Shown: positions 9,293 to 18,375 of the stretch, in pieces
Numbering within the stretch: position 1 is the stretch's first letter
Layout: each line of letters starts with the position of its first letter
Assembly: GCF_023109105.1 (NCBI RefSeq)
Contig: NZ_JALDTZ010000001.1
Location: 58,446 to 122,445 of the forward strand
Origin: Streptococcus mitis
Lineage (GTDB): Bacteria > Bacillota > Bacilli > Lactobacillales > Streptococcaceae
DNA: 64,000 nucleotides
Direction: 5' to 3'
Program-made: the position numbers and the translations under genes
The notes under the pieces: generated by a model
The model's database searches: none
What the model was told of the DNA's origin: nothing
What the model saw: the letters and a program-made list of their open reading frames with translations, nothing else

Positions 9293-11068
9293 TTGACTCA
9301 AGGGAAGATTATAAAAGTATCGGGACCTCTAGTTATTGCATCAGGTATGCATGAGGCTAATATTCAAGATATTTGCCGTGTAGGTAAGCTAGGGTTAATC
9401 GGTGAAATTATTGAAATGAGAAGAGATCAGGCATCTATCCAAGTCTATGAAGAAACATCTGGTCTTGGTCCGGGAGAACCAGTTGTTACAACTGGAGAAC
9501 CTCTCTCGGTTGAATTAGGGCCAGGATTGATTTCTCAAATGTTTGATGGCATACAACGCCCATTAGATCGATTTAAATTGGCTACTCATAATGATTTTCT
9601 AGTTCGTGGGGTAGAAGTTCCAAGTTTGGATAGAGATATTAAGTGGCATTTTGATTCCACTATAGCAATTGGTCAAAAAGTGAGTACGGGTGATATTCTT
9701 GGAACTGTCAAGGAAACCGAGGTAGTTAATCATAAAATTATGGTTCCTTATGGAGTATCTGGAGAAGTCGTTTCTATTGCATCTGGCGATTTTACAATTG
9801 ATGAAGTTGTATATGAAATAAAAAAATTGGACGGTAGTTTCTATAAAGGAACGCTTATGCAAAAATGGCCTGTCCGCAAGGCGCGTCCTGTTTCTAAACG
9901 TTTAATTCCAGAAGAACCATTAATCACAGGTCAACGAGTTATTGATACATTCTTTCCAGTAACCAAAGGGGGAGCTGCAGCAGTTCCTGGACCGTTTGGA
10001 GCAGGAAAGACAGTTGTACAACACCAAGTAGCTAAATTTGCCAATGTTGATATTGTTATTTATGTCGGTTGTGGAGAACGTGGAAATGAAATGACGGATG
10101 TACTGAATGAGTTTCCTGAGTTGATTGACCCTAATACCGGACAATCAATTATGCAACGGACAGTTCTGATTGCTAATACTTCAAATATGCCTGTTGCTGC
10201 TCGTGAGGCTTCAATTTATACAGGAATTACCATGGCTGAGTATTTTCGTGATATGGGCTACTCTGTCGCCATTATGGCTGATTCAACTTCACGTTGGGCA
10301 GAAGCGCTACGTGAAATGTCAGGACGTCTAGAAGAAATGCCTGGTGATGAGGGTTATCCTGCTTATCTGGGAAGTCGTATCGCTGAATATTATGAAAGAG
10401 CAGGACGTTCTCAGGTTCTAGGGCTTCCAGAACGTGAAGGAACGATTACTGCTATTGGTGCTGTATCGCCACCTGGTGGAGATATTTCAGAACCAGTTAC
10501 TCAAAACACTTTACGGATTGTGAAAGTTTTTTGGGGGCTTGATGCTCCGTTGGCACAGCGACGTCATTTTCCTGCAATTAACTGGCTTACATCTTATTCA
10601 CTATATAAAGACAGTGTGGGCACTTATATAGATGGTAAAGAGAAGACAGATTGGAATAGTAAAATAACTCGTGCGATGAACTACTTACAACGGGAATCTA
10701 GTTTAGAGGAAATTGTTCGTCTTGTTGGAATTGATTCTCTGTCTGATACTGAACGACTAACGATGGAAATTGCTAAACAAATTCGAGAAGATTATTTGCA
10801 ACAGAACGCCTTTGATTCGGTAGATACATTCACTTCGTTTGCAAAACAAGAAGCAATGCTAAGTAATATCCTAACTTTTGCTGATCAGGCAAATCATGCT
10901 TTAGAGTTGGGTTCTTACTTTACAGAGATTATGGAAGGTACCGTGGCAGTTAGAGACCGTATGGCTAGAAGTAAATATGTTTCAGAAGATAGATTAGATG
11001 AAATCAAAATTATATCAAATGAGATTACACATCAAATTCATTTGATATTAGAAACAGGAGGTCTATAA
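9293..11068 (+). CDS. ntpA: V-type ATPase catalytic subunit A
   Basis: Catalytic ATPase subunit, 591 residues from a TTG start at 9293. That start is chosen because aaggag (9280-9285) sits 7 nt upstream and the protein then begins [12 protein letters not shown], as in the family; the in-frame TTG at 9269 lies before that site and adds eight unlikely residues. P-loop GPFGAGKT is at about residues 233-240, followed by the GERGNEM segment, [11 protein letters not shown] and the A-subunit-specific insertion. Together with B it forms the hexameric head. The ATG of ntpB follows the stop directly, with no gap. Confidence 0.96.
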   Translation: MTQGKIIKVSGPLVIASGMHEANIQDICRVGKLGLIGEIIEMRRDQASIQVYEETSGLGPGEPVVTTGEPLSVELGPGLISQMFDGIQRPLDRFKLATHNDFLVRGVEVPSLDRDIKWHFDSTIAIGQKVSTGDILGTVKETEVVNHKIMVPYGVSGEVVSIASGDFTIDEVVYEIKKLDGSFYKGTLMQKWPVRKARPVSKRLIPEEPLITGQRVIDTFFPVTKGGAAAVPGPFGAGKTVVQHQVAKFANVDIVIYVGCGERGNEMTDVLNEFPELIDPNTGQSIMQRTVLIANTSNMPVAAREASIYTGITMAEYFRDMGYSVAIMADSTSRWAEALREMSGRLEEMPGDEGYPAYLGSRIAEYYERAGRSQVLGLPEREGTITAIGAVSPPGGDISEPVTQNTLRIVKVFWGLDAPLAQRRHFPAINWLTSYSLYKDSVGTYIDGKEKTDWNSKITRAMNYLQRESSLEEIVRLVGIDSLSDTERLTMEIAKQIREDYLQQNAFDSVDTFTSFAKQEAMLSNILTFADQANHALELGSYFTEIMEGTVAVRDRMARSKYVSEDRLDEIKIISNEITHQIHLILETGGL

Positions 11069-12454
11069 ATGAGTGTTATAAAAGAATACAGAACTGCTAG
11101 TGAAGTTGTTGGGCCTCTTATGATTGTTGAACAAGTAAATAATGTGTCTTACAATGAGTTAGTTGAAATTCAACTTCATAATGGAGAAATTCGTCGTGGA
11201 CAAGTTTTAGAGATCCACGAAGATAAAGCAATGGTTCAGCTTTTTGAAGGATCTAGTGGAATAAATTTAGAAAAGTCTAAAATTCGTTTTGCTGGTCATG
11301 CATTAGAATTGGCCGTATCTGAGGATATGGTTGGTCGTATTTTTAATGGGATGGGAAAACCAATTGATGGTGGACCAGATTTAATTCCAGAGAAATATTT
11401 AGATATTGATGGTCAAGCTATTAATCCTGTATCTAGAGATTATCCAGATGAATTTATTCAGACAGGGATCTCCTCTATTGATCATTTGAATACTCTTGTA
11501 CGTGGTCAAAAATTACCAGTATTTTCAGGTTCGGGCTTACCTCATAATGAATTAGCTGCTCAGATAGCAAGACAAGCGACTGTTTTAAATTCTGATGAAA
11601 ATTTTGCGGTTGTATTTGCAGCAATGGGTATTACTTTTGAAGAAGCTGAGTTTTTTATGGAAGAGCTCAGAAAAACAGGAGCGATCGATCGTTCGGTTTT
11701 ATTTATGAACTTGGCAAATGATCCTGCAATTGAGCGTATTGCAACTCCCCGCATTGCTTTAACTGCGGCAGAGTATCTAGCTTTTGAAAAAGATATGCAC
11801 GTTCTAGTTATCATGACGGATATGACCAACTATTGTGAAGCGTTACGTGAAGTCTCAGCAGCTCGCCGTGAAGTTCCAGGGAGACGAGGCTATCCGGGAT
11901 ATTTATATACAAATTTATCAACTCTATACGAAAGGGCTGGTCGCTTAGTTGGTAAAAAAGGTTCGGTGACACAGATTCCTATTTTAACAATGCCAGAAGA
12001 TGACATAACACATCCAATTCCTGATTTAACTGGATACATTACTGAAGGGCAAATTATTTTGTCGCATGAGTTGTATAATCAAGGTTATCGTCCACCAATC
12101 AATGTTTTACCTTCTCTCTCTCGATTAAAAGATAAGGGTTCTGGAGAAGGTAAAACTCGTGGAGATCATGCTCCAACTATGAATCAACTGTTTGCAGCCT
12201 ATGCCCAAGGGAAAAAGGTTGAAGAGTTAGCAGTAGTATTAGGAGAATCGGCTTTATCTGATGTAGATAAATTGTATGTGAGGTTTACAAAGCGTTTTGA
12301 AGAAGAGTACATAAATCAAGGATTTTATAAAAACCGAAATATAGAAGATACGTTGAATCTTGGGTGGGAATTACTATCAATTCTTCCTAGAACAGAGTTA
12401 AAACGTATCAAAGATGATTTGCTTGATAAATACTTACCTTTGGTAGAAGTTTAA
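11069..12454 (+). CDS. ntpB: V-type ATPase regulatory subunit B
   Basis: 461 residues, the non-catalytic partner of subunit A. In place of a P-loop it has [11 protein letters not shown], the degenerate form normal for B subunits. It also has [18 protein letters not shown] and SLSRLKDKG motifs. It starts immediately after the ntpA stop and uses ggaggt inside the end of ntpA as ribosome-binding site, so the two are translationally coupled, fitting 1:1 stoichiometry. Confidence 0.96.
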   Translation: MSVIKEYRTASEVVGPLMIVEQVNNVSYNELVEIQLHNGEIRRGQVLEIHEDKAMVQLFEGSSGINLEKSKIRFAGHALELAVSEDMVGRIFNGMGKPIDGGPDLIPEKYLDIDGQAINPVSRDYPDEFIQTGISSIDHLNTLVRGQKLPVFSGSGLPHNELAAQIARQATVLNSDENFAVVFAAMGITFEEAEFFMEELRKTGAIDRSVLFMNLANDPAIERIATPRIALTAAEYLAFEKDMHVLVIMTDMTNYCEALREVSAARREVPGRRGYPGYLYTNLSTLYERAGRLVGKKGSVTQIPILTMPEDDITHPIPDLTGYITEGQIILSHELYNQGYRPPINVLPSLSRLKDKGSGEGKTRGDHAPTMNQLFAAYAQGKKVEELAVVLGESALSDVDKLYVRFTKRFEEEYINQGFYKNRNIEDTLNLGWELLSILPRTELKRIKDDLLDKYLPLVEV

Positions 12455-12476
12455 TCCAGAAATGGAGTGATTATCT

Positions 12477-13088
12477 ATGGTACGTTTGAATGTAAAACCA
12501 ACTCGTATGGAATTGAATAACTTAAAGGAACGTTTGAAAACAGCTGAACGTGGACATAAGTTATTAAAGGATAAAAGAGATGAATTGATGAGGCGATTTA
12601 TTTCTTTGATTCGTGAGAATAATCAACTTCGGAAAGAAGTAGAAAGTTATCTAATTGATAATCTAAAATCCTTTGCAGTTGCTAAATCATTAAAGAGTTC
12701 TCAAATGGTGGAGGAATTATTTTCAATTCCATCGAAAGAAATTGAACTATTTGTTGAGAAAGAAAATATCATGAGTGTAACAGTTCCTAGAATGCATATG
12801 AATATTACTTCTCAAAATGAGAACAGTGAATACAGCTATTTATCTTCTAATAGTGAAATGGATGATGTATTTGCTACAATGAATAGTTTAATTGATAAAT
12901 TACTAAGACTGGCAGAAGTTGAAAAAACGTGTCAGTTAATGGCTGATGAAATAGAAAAAACACGTAGACGTGTAAATGGTTTAGAATACTCGATTATTCC
13001 AAACTTGTCGGAAACTATTCATTATATAGAATTGAAACTAGAGGAGGCAGAAAGAGCCAATTTAGTTCGTATTATGAAAGTGAAGTAG
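12477..13088 (+). CDS. ntpD: V-type ATPase subunit D (central shaft)
   Basis: 203 residues, two long helices flanking a small middle region. It starts [20 protein letters not shown] and has the C-terminal segment [17 protein letters not shown], both typical of subunit D, the rotating central shaft. Ribosome-binding site tggagtga. It is the last gene of the operon; unlike E. hirae there is no ntpH or ntpJ after it. A hairpin terminator follows at 13128. Confidence 0.93.
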   Translation: MVRLNVKPTRMELNNLKERLKTAERGHKLLKDKRDELMRRFISLIRENNQLRKEVESYLIDNLKSFAVAKSLKSSQMVEELFSIPSKEIELFVEKENIMSVTVPRMHMNITSQNENSEYSYLSSNSEMDDVFATMNSLIDKLLRLAEVEKTCQLMADEIEKTRRRVNGLEYSIIPNLSETIHYIELKLEEAERANLVRIMKVK

Positions 13089-13127
13089 ATCCTTTAATTA
13101 GATTATTAATTAGATGAACAAAATATC

Positions 13128-13166
13128 AGCTTGGATAAGGCTTTTAGCCTTTCTAAGCTTTTTTTA
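13128..13166 (+). terminator. Terminator of the V-ATPase operon
   Basis: Imperfect long hairpin: agcttggataaggc (13128-13141) pairs with gcctttctaagct (13147-13159), then a T run to about 13165. The remnant ABC gene begins directly after it. Confidence 0.85.
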
Positions 13167-13577
13167 TTGACAGTATCAGGATATCTTTTTCAAAATTTTG
13201 GTTTGTTAGATAATGAAGATGTTTCTACTAATCTAGATTTAGGATTAATAAATCGTAAATGTAATTATAAAGAAAAAAATAAATTAAAAAAAGATGTATT
13301 AGCAAGAGTTGGTCTAACTCATATTCATCTGGAACAAAAGATATATGAATTGTCTGGCGGTGAAGCACAACGTGTTGCTTTAGCGAAAATCATTCTTAAA
13401 AATCCACCATTAATACTTGCGGATGAGTTGACTGCATCGCTCGACCCTACGACTTCACAAGGAATTATGAAATTATTATTAGATATGAAAAATGAAAATC
13501 GTCTAATCATCATTGCAACTCATAATCCCGATATTTGGAATCAAGCAGATGAAGTTATAAATTTAAATCAATTATAG
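13167..13577 (+). pseudogene. Decapitated ABC-transporter ATPase remnant
   Basis: Only the second half of an ABC ATPase remains: Q-loop (LFQNFGLLDNE), signature LSGGEAQRVALAK, Walker B (LILADE) and the switch-region His (ATHNPD). The Walker A part is gone. The frame extends back to 13131, but that segment is the ntpD terminator hairpin, so there is no credible start codon or ribosome-binding site. The Q-loop and signature resemble ATPases of lactococcin-972-type bacteriocin exporters; that family assignment is inference. The join between the terminator and the gene interior looks like a deletion or insertion scar. Confidence 0.8.
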
Positions 13578-13630
13578 TTACAGTCAATAGATATCTTCTA
13601 TATTTTAAAGTTATTTTATCTGAATCCGTA

Positions 13631-13661
13631 AAAGCAGTTCAATCTTGTACTGCTTTTTTTC
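13631..13661 (+). terminator. Terminator after the ABC remnant
   Basis: aaagcagt (13631-13638) pairs with actgcttt (13649-13656) across a 10-nt loop, followed by a T run. It probably belonged to the intact ABC operon. Confidence 0.8.
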
Positions 13662-13980
13662 TTTTACGACTTACGCTGTTTGGTTTCATGAGCAAGTCCC
13701 TCAAAGTGAATTAATAACAAATCATTAGAAGTCATAGTGATGAAATTTATGTAACGGAAGTAGAGCGAATTGCTGAACCATTAAATGAGTATCTCTCGAA
13801 GTAGAAGCGCCTATTTTGACTTTTAATCTGATAGAGTGGTAGTTTGAAAATGTAAATGATAGCTACTGTTCATAAAACATAGAATGTATGTAGGGTGTTG
13901 TGAGAGGAGCTAGAAATTAGCACTTACCTGATTATTCCAACAACCCCAAAAATGTGATAAAAATTTCAACTACTCTTATC
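13662..13980. other. Non-coding stretch near the left end of the conjugative element
   Basis: No intact gene. One short open stretch on the plus strand, 13718-13804 (28 codons, ending EVERIAEPLNEYLSK then stop), could be a degraded gene end, but I do not recognise it. The left boundary of the element must lie in or near this region. I could not find a direct repeat with the right side (47.4-47.6 kb) that would define the attachment site. Confidence 0.4.
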
Positions 13981-13986
13981 TATAAT
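13981..13986 (+). promoter_or_regulatory. Candidate -10 of the transfer-operon promoter
   Basis: Consensus TATAAT. No good -35 lies 16-18 nt upstream, so an activator may be needed. Transcription from here would start near 13993 and give a leader of about 180 nt before the first transfer gene. Confidence 0.5.
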
Positions 13987-14016
13987 AAAGTTACCTGTTC
14001 TTTGAAAATTGAATCC

Positions 14017-14146
14017 ACTCCGTCTTGATTAGCGTGCCTGTGTAAGTAGGGACTGAGAGTATTTCCCTGTGAAGGGCAACTGGCACAAGACGTGTGTGAG
14101 AATTTTCTAACAGACACGGAGTTTATCGTTACCAGACTCAAACGAT
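14017..14146 (+). ncRNA. Structured 5' leader of the conjugation operon
   Basis: Several perfect inverted repeats nest or compete: ACTCCGT 14017-14023 with ACGGAGT 14116-14122; CGTCTTG 14021-14027 with CAAGACG 14086-14092; GTGCC 14034-14038 with GGCAC 14082-14086; AGGGA 14048-14052 with TCCCT 14064-14068, or CCCT 14065-14068 with AGGG 14073-14076; ATCGTT 14125-14130 with AACGAT 14141-14146. The first two share CGT 14021-14023, so they cannot both form fully. There is no terminator-like T run. The ribosome-binding site aaaggag of the next gene follows at about 14161. Function unknown; a cis-regulatory leader is the likely role. Confidence 0.55.
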
Positions 14147-14173
14147 GCGACAAACTAGATAAAGGAGTTAATC

Positions 14174-14473
14174 ATGAAGGTAGTAAACTTGTATGATTTG
14201 AAACAAATGGGAAATAAAGGTGGTTGTACCATCCAATTGATTCATCACTTTCCCTTTGGTATGGGCTTAGGACATCTCAAAAAAGACTACATTGAATTTA
14301 AACGTGTTGGTATCTTTGATGGGAAAGCAGTAGAAGTCACTCTTCGAGAACCTTATTCGAGAGATCTACTGCAGGTTGTCAAGTCGATTAAGCAACATCA
14401 GAAATTGATAGCTTATCGCTATAAAGAAGGAAAACTGCTATTTGTTAAGAAGGAGGCGTCAGATGTCCTCTGA
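14174..14473 (+). CDS. Conserved small protein, first gene of the transfer operon
   Basis: 99 residues, basic, no membrane segment and no motif I recognise. It begins MKVVNLYDLKQMGNKGGC. Ribosome-binding site aaaggag lies 7 nt before the ATG. It sits directly under the structured leader and overlaps the next gene by 11 nt. Genes in this slot are conserved in Tn5252-type elements without a known function; a role in regulation or DNA processing would be a guess. Confidence 0.75.
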   Translation: MKVVNLYDLKQMGNKGGCTIQLIHHFPFGMGLGHLKKDYIEFKRVGIFDGKAVEVTLREPYSRDLLQVVKSIKQHQKLIAYRYKEGKLLFVKKEASDVL

Positions 14474-14951
14474 ACAACAGGAACGAATGGCAGTTCAATA
14501 TGCAGAGCGTAGTCTTTTATTTACTGTAAGAAGTCTCTTAAAGATTCTAGAATGGTCTAGACGTCAGGCTTTAGCACAGGATTCCGCCTATAAGATAGGT
14601 GTGCAGAAATTAGAAGAATTGCTACAATCTCCCTATGCGATTGATACGATTAATCTGAAGAAAGATTTTTTAGACAAACCAATTGATATAGAGAAATTTA
14701 AAGCTTTTTTAGAAAAAGAAGAGATTCCTTTGGCCATAGCTTGGCAAGGGGATTCTCTACATTTCTATACGAAAGACCGTTCGATTCTAGACAATCATTT
14801 AGACCATCTGTTAGAAAAAATGGTCAATGATCCGGAGAAATTAGCTGATTTTACCATGGATAAGTCATTAGACGATGCAATTGATGAAGCTAAATCCCAA
14901 ATTACCTTTAGACAAGAAGGGGCCGTCAAACAGAAAGAGATGGTGAGATGA
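14463..14951 (+). CDS. PcfB-like (DUF3801) conjugation protein
   Basis: 162 residues from the ATG at 14463, chosen because aggagg (14451-14456) lies 6 nt upstream; an in-frame start at 14442 would precede that site. PcfB of pCF10 is a relaxosome/coupling-protein partner encoded just before the VirD4 gene, and this gene is in the same slot. Sequence is soluble and helical with a lysine/glutamate-rich tail. It overlaps the coupling-protein gene by 4 nt (ATGA). Confidence 0.7.
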   Translation: MSSEQQERMAVQYAERSLLFTVRSLLKILEWSRRQALAQDSAYKIGVQKLEELLQSPYAIDTINLKKDFLDKPIDIEKFKAFLEKEEIPLAIAWQGDSLHFYTKDRSILDNHLDHLLEKMVNDPEKLADFTMDKSLDDAIDEAKSQITFRQEGAVKQKEMVR

Positions 14952-16828
14952 TGTACAGTGGAAAGAAATTCCTACTATTCTCACTGTTAGGCGTCTTACT
15001 AGGCTATCTTTTTCATCGTTTGACGCTTTTGTATGATTCCTATACTGGAAATAGCTTAGATAAATGGACTCGTCTCCTGATGGAAGGTCAAGATGAAGTT
15101 CTTCAGTCGCCATGGAATCTTTCTTTTACTGGAAAATCAAGTGCTTTTTTTCTACTAGGTTTTGTGATGATGTTGCTGGTTTATCTCTATCTAGAGACCG
15201 GTAAGAAACAATATCGAGAAGGAGTAGAATACGGGAGCGCCCGTTTTGGAACTCTAAAAGAAAAGAAGCTCTTTTACGGTAAGGAATTTTCTCATGATAC
15301 AATCTTAGCCCAAGATGTTCGTCTAACTTTGTTAGATAAAAAGCCACCCCAGTATGATAGAAATAAGAATATTGCGGTGATAGGAGGTTCAGGAAGTGGG
15401 AAGACATTTCGCTTTGTGAAACCCAATCTGATTCAGATGAATAGTTCTAATATTGTAGTGGATCCTAAAGATCACTTGGCTGAGAAAACAGGCAAACTCT
15501 TTATAGAACATGGCTACCAAGTAAAGGTGTTAGATTTAGTCAATATGAAGAACTCGGATGGCTTCAATCCTTTTCGATATATAGAGACAGAAAATGATTT
15601 GAATCGCTTGCTGACGGTTTATTTCAATAACACCAAAGGCTCTGGCTCCCGTAGTGATCCATTTTGGGATGAAGCTTCTATGACTTTGGTACGAGCTTTA
15701 GCCTCTTACTTGGTCGATTTCTATAATCCACCCAAAACAAGAGAACAGCTCATAGAAGAAAGTCGTTTAAGTCAAAAAGAATACCAAAACTTGTTGAAAC
15801 GTCAAAAAAAAGAAGTGGAAGAGCGAAAAAAACGAGGGCGTTATCCAAGTTTTGCTGAAATCTCAAAACTCATTAAACATTTATCCAAGGGTGAAAACCA
15901 AGAAAAAAGTGTCTTAGAAATTCTATTTGAAAATTATGCTAAAAAGTATGGGACTGAAAATTTTACCATGCGAAATTGGGCAGATTTTCAAAATTATAAG
16001 GATAAGACTTTGGATTCTGTTATAGCTGTAACCACTGCTAAATTTGCCCTCTTTAATATTCAAAGTGTCATGGATTTGACCAAAAGAGATACCCTTGATA
16101 TGAAGACATGGGGCCAGGAAAAATCAATGGTTTACTTAGTTATCCCAGATAACGATAGTACCTTTCGCTTTCTTTCAGCCCTCTTTTTTTCAACCGTGTT
16201 TCAAACCCTAACAAGACAAGCAGATATTGATTTTAAGGGTCAATTGCCTCTTCATGTAAGAGTTTACTTAGATGAGTTCGCAAATATCGGAGAAATTCCA
16301 GATTTTGCTGAACAAACCTCAACAGTCCGTTCTCGGAATATGAGTCTCGTTCCTATTCTACAAAATATTGCCCAACTTCAAGGGCTCTATAAAGAAAAAG
16401 AAGCTTGGAAAACCATTTTGGGGAACTGTGATAGCTTAGTCTACTTAGGTGGTAATGATGAAGATACCTTTAAATTTATGAGTGGATTACTCGGTAAACA
16501 AACCATTGATGTTCGAAATACTAGTCGTTCCTTTGGCCAGACAGGTTCAGGATCCCTTTCTCATCAAAAGATTGCTCGTGATTTAATGACACCTGATGAA
16601 GTCGGAAATATGAAACGGCATGAATGCTTGGTTCGAATTGCCAATATGCCTGTCTTTAAAAGTAAAAAGTACAATTCCATTAAGCATCCAAACTGGAAGT
16701 ACCTAGCCAATCAAGAAACCGATGAACGGTGGTGGAACTATCAAATCAATCCTTTGAATCAAAGACAAGAAAATCATCTTGAAGGCCTTAGAATTCGTGA
16801 TTTAACTTTTGAATCTAGTTTAAAATAA
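14948..16828 (+). CDS. VirD4/TraG-type coupling protein
   Basis: 626-residue T4SS coupling ATPase that brings the relaxosome to the secretion channel. Two N-terminal membrane helices (about residues 5-22 and 62-82), Walker A GGSGSGKT near residue 145, and Walker B YLDEFANIGEIPDF in the second half. It starts inside the end of the PcfB-like gene (ATGA overlap). The operon continues 20 nt later with the Maff2-type protein. Confidence 0.93.
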   Translation: MMYSGKKFLLFSLLGVLLGYLFHRLTLLYDSYTGNSLDKWTRLLMEGQDEVLQSPWNLSFTGKSSAFFLLGFVMMLLVYLYLETGKKQYREGVEYGSARFGTLKEKKLFYGKEFSHDTILAQDVRLTLLDKKPPQYDRNKNIAVIGGSGSGKTFRFVKPNLIQMNSSNIVVDPKDHLAEKTGKLFIEHGYQVKVLDLVNMKNSDGFNPFRYIETENDLNRLLTVYFNNTKGSGSRSDPFWDEASMTLVRALASYLVDFYNPPKTREQLIEESRLSQKEYQNLLKRQKKEVEERKKRGRYPSFAEISKLIKHLSKGENQEKSVLEILFENYAKKYGTENFTMRNWADFQNYKDKTLDSVIAVTTAKFALFNIQSVMDLTKRDTLDMKTWGQEKSMVYLVIPDNDSTFRFLSALFFSTVFQTLTRQADIDFKGQLPLHVRVYLDEFANIGEIPDFAEQTSTVRSRNMSLVPILQNIAQLQGLYKEKEAWKTILGNCDSLVYLGGNDEDTFKFMSGLLGKQTIDVRNTSRSFGQTGSGSLSHQKIARDLMTPDEVGNMKRHECLVRIANMPVFKSKKYNSIKHPNWKYLANQETDERWWNYQINPLNQRQENHLEGLRIRDLTFESSLK

Positions 16829-16848
16829 AAATAGAAAAGAGGAAATAG

Positions 16849-17091
16849 ATGATTACGCATTTTAAAGGTTTTGTTTATGGAGTAGACGCAAGTGCTATGT
16901 TTGCACAAGCTATGTCTTTGTTACAGAAGGGATTGATTGCGGTTGGTGCCTTTCTCGTTGTTGTGGGGATTGTCAACCTTGCAACCAATATTAAAGATGG
17001 TGGACCAGGTGTTCGGAATGCCATTCTTGAAATTGTCGGTGGTGTTATGGTCGGGGCTGCTGGAGCCTTTGTAACCCAGATTTCAATTTAG
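16849..17091 (+). CDS. Maff2-family small membrane protein
   Basis: 80 residues with two hydrophobic helices separated by NIKDGGPGVRNAILE, the hallmark of Maff2 proteins found in Firmicute conjugative elements. Its position between VirD4 and the VirB6-like gene suggests a pilin/VirB2-like role, which is inference. Ribosome-binding site agaggaa lies before the ATG. Confidence 0.82.
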   Translation: MITHFKGFVYGVDASAMFAQAMSLLQKGLIAVGAFLVVVGIVNLATNIKDGGPGVRNAILEIVGGVMVGAAGAFVTQISI

Positions 17092-17107
17092 GAGGATAAA
17101 CAATGAC

Positions 17108-17962
17108 ATGAATCTTAGTTTAGTCTCACCCTTTGTTTACCTTGCATCTGAAAAAATATCAGCTGAAAATTTATTTGAAGGATTTAATGTGGATTTACAA
17201 TCTACTGTAGATCTGATTAAATCTCTATCTAGCTACAATCCAACAGTTTGGACTTATATGTCTAGTATTACTAAAAGTGTCATGCAACCTCTTGGAGTTG
17301 CGATTTTATCAGTTGTTCTCATCCTAGAATTTTCGAAGATGGCAAAGAAAATTGCTAACTCTGGTGGAGCGATGACCTTTGAAGCATTAGCGCCGATGTT
17401 GATTAGTTATATTATGGTCGCAGTTGTAATTACCAATACTACCGTTATTGTAGAAGCTATCATCGGGATTGCGAGTCACGCCATTGAACAAGTGGCCTCG
17501 ATTGTGGCTCACGGTGGGGCGAAGTATGATACCATCTCTGGATTAAAAGGGTCAGGATTTATTGGCCGGATGATTGTGGGCTTTTTCGCCCTCCTCATTT
17601 GGCTAGTTCGGATAGTAAGTGCAGCCATGGTCAATCTTTTGGTATCTATTCGATTTATTCAACTCTACCTTATGATTCCATTTGCCCCTCTTACGATTCC
17701 AACATTTTTAAGTGATGAGTGGAAGTCTATTGGTATTGGCTATTTAAAAAATATTATGGTCTATGCGGTACAAGGGGTTCTTATTTTTCTGATTGTTTCT
17801 CTTGTTCCTTTGTTTGAATCTGCTGGGAAAATAGCCGTTTCAAATGGTGCAGGAGTCCTGCAATCTCTTGCGATTATGTTTGGTAGTTTGGTACAAGCTA
17901 TCTTACTGATTATTGCCCTCGTTGGTTCTCAACGTACGGCTCGCTCAATTTTAGGTATGTAA
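17108..17962 (+). CDS. VirB6/TrbL-like polytopic channel protein
   Basis: 284 residues with five to six hydrophobic segments, including GFFALLIWLVRIVSAAMVN and a C-terminal pair. It fits the inner-membrane pore component of Gram-positive T4SS. The start is ATG 17108. An aggagg at 17090-17095 sits 12 nt upstream of it, but 7 nt before another ATG at 17103 that reads Met-Thr-stop and overlaps this start as ATGA. Re-initiation from that two-codon ORF is possible. A hairpin follows the gene. Confidence 0.82.
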   Translation: MNLSLVSPFVYLASEKISAENLFEGFNVDLQSTVDLIKSLSSYNPTVWTYMSSITKSVMQPLGVAILSVVLILEFSKMAKKIANSGGAMTFEALAPMLISYIMVAVVITNTTVIVEAIIGIASHAIEQVASIVAHGGAKYDTISGLKGSGFIGRMIVGFFALLIWLVRIVSAAMVNLLVSIRFIQLYLMIPFAPLTIPTFLSDEWKSIGIGYLKNIMVYAVQGVLIFLIVSLVPLFESAGKIAVSNGAGVLQSLAIMFGSLVQAILLIIALVGSQRTARSILGM

Positions 17963-17970
17963 TTAGATAA

Positions 17971-18003
17971 AGGCTAGGAAGTGATTGCTTCTTAGCCTTT
18001 TTA
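17971..18003 (+). terminator. Intra-operon hairpin (terminator or attenuator)
   Basis: aggctaggaag (17971-17981) pairs with cttcttagcct (17988-17998), one G-U pair, followed by five T. It lies between the VirB6-like gene and prgI, so it may reduce expression of the downstream ATPase genes. Confidence 0.7.
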
Positions 18004-18015
18004 GAAAGGAAAGTC

Positions 18016-18375
18016 ATGAATACACGTGTCTTTAAGGACATCTCAAAATACCAACACAGGGCTTGGTTAGGTTTCACCACAAGGCAAATCATCTTTGTTT
18101 TACCAGCCTTTATTGTCACAGTTATTGTTTTGGGCTTGAATCTCTTTTTCTGGCAATTAGGAGATTGGTTTGTTTACGGTTTTGTGTTTGCTTTTACCAT
18201 CCCCCTCATGCTTTTTGGAGTCTATAAACCCAATGATTTATATTTTGAACATTATTTGAAATACCGTCTTCATTTTGAATTAACGGTTCCCCTACGCACA
18301 ATTACAGGAAAGAAAGGACCTGAACATGAAAAGAAAATCAAATACATTAAAGAAACAAAAAACTTCAATGACTAA
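18016..18375 (+). CDS. PrgI-family membrane protein (VirB3-like)
   Basis: 119 residues with two adjacent membrane helices at about residues 28-46 and 50-70 and a YKPNDLYFEHYL segment. PrgI-family proteins precede the VirB4 gene in Gram-positive conjugation operons and act as the VirB3 counterpart. Ribosome-binding site gaaagga precedes the ATG. The 3' end overlaps the VirB4 gene by 50 nt in another frame. Confidence 0.85.
   Translation: MNTRVFKDISKYQHRAWLGFTTRQIIFVLPAFIVTVIVLGLNLFFWQLGDWFVYGFVFAFTIPLMLFGVYKPNDLYFEHYLKYRLHFELTVPLRTITGKKGPEHEKKIKYIKETKNFND

Noticed and set aside
13131..13577. An intact 148-residue ABC protein gene
   Set aside because: Its proposed start is within the ntpD terminator hairpin and the Walker A region is missing.
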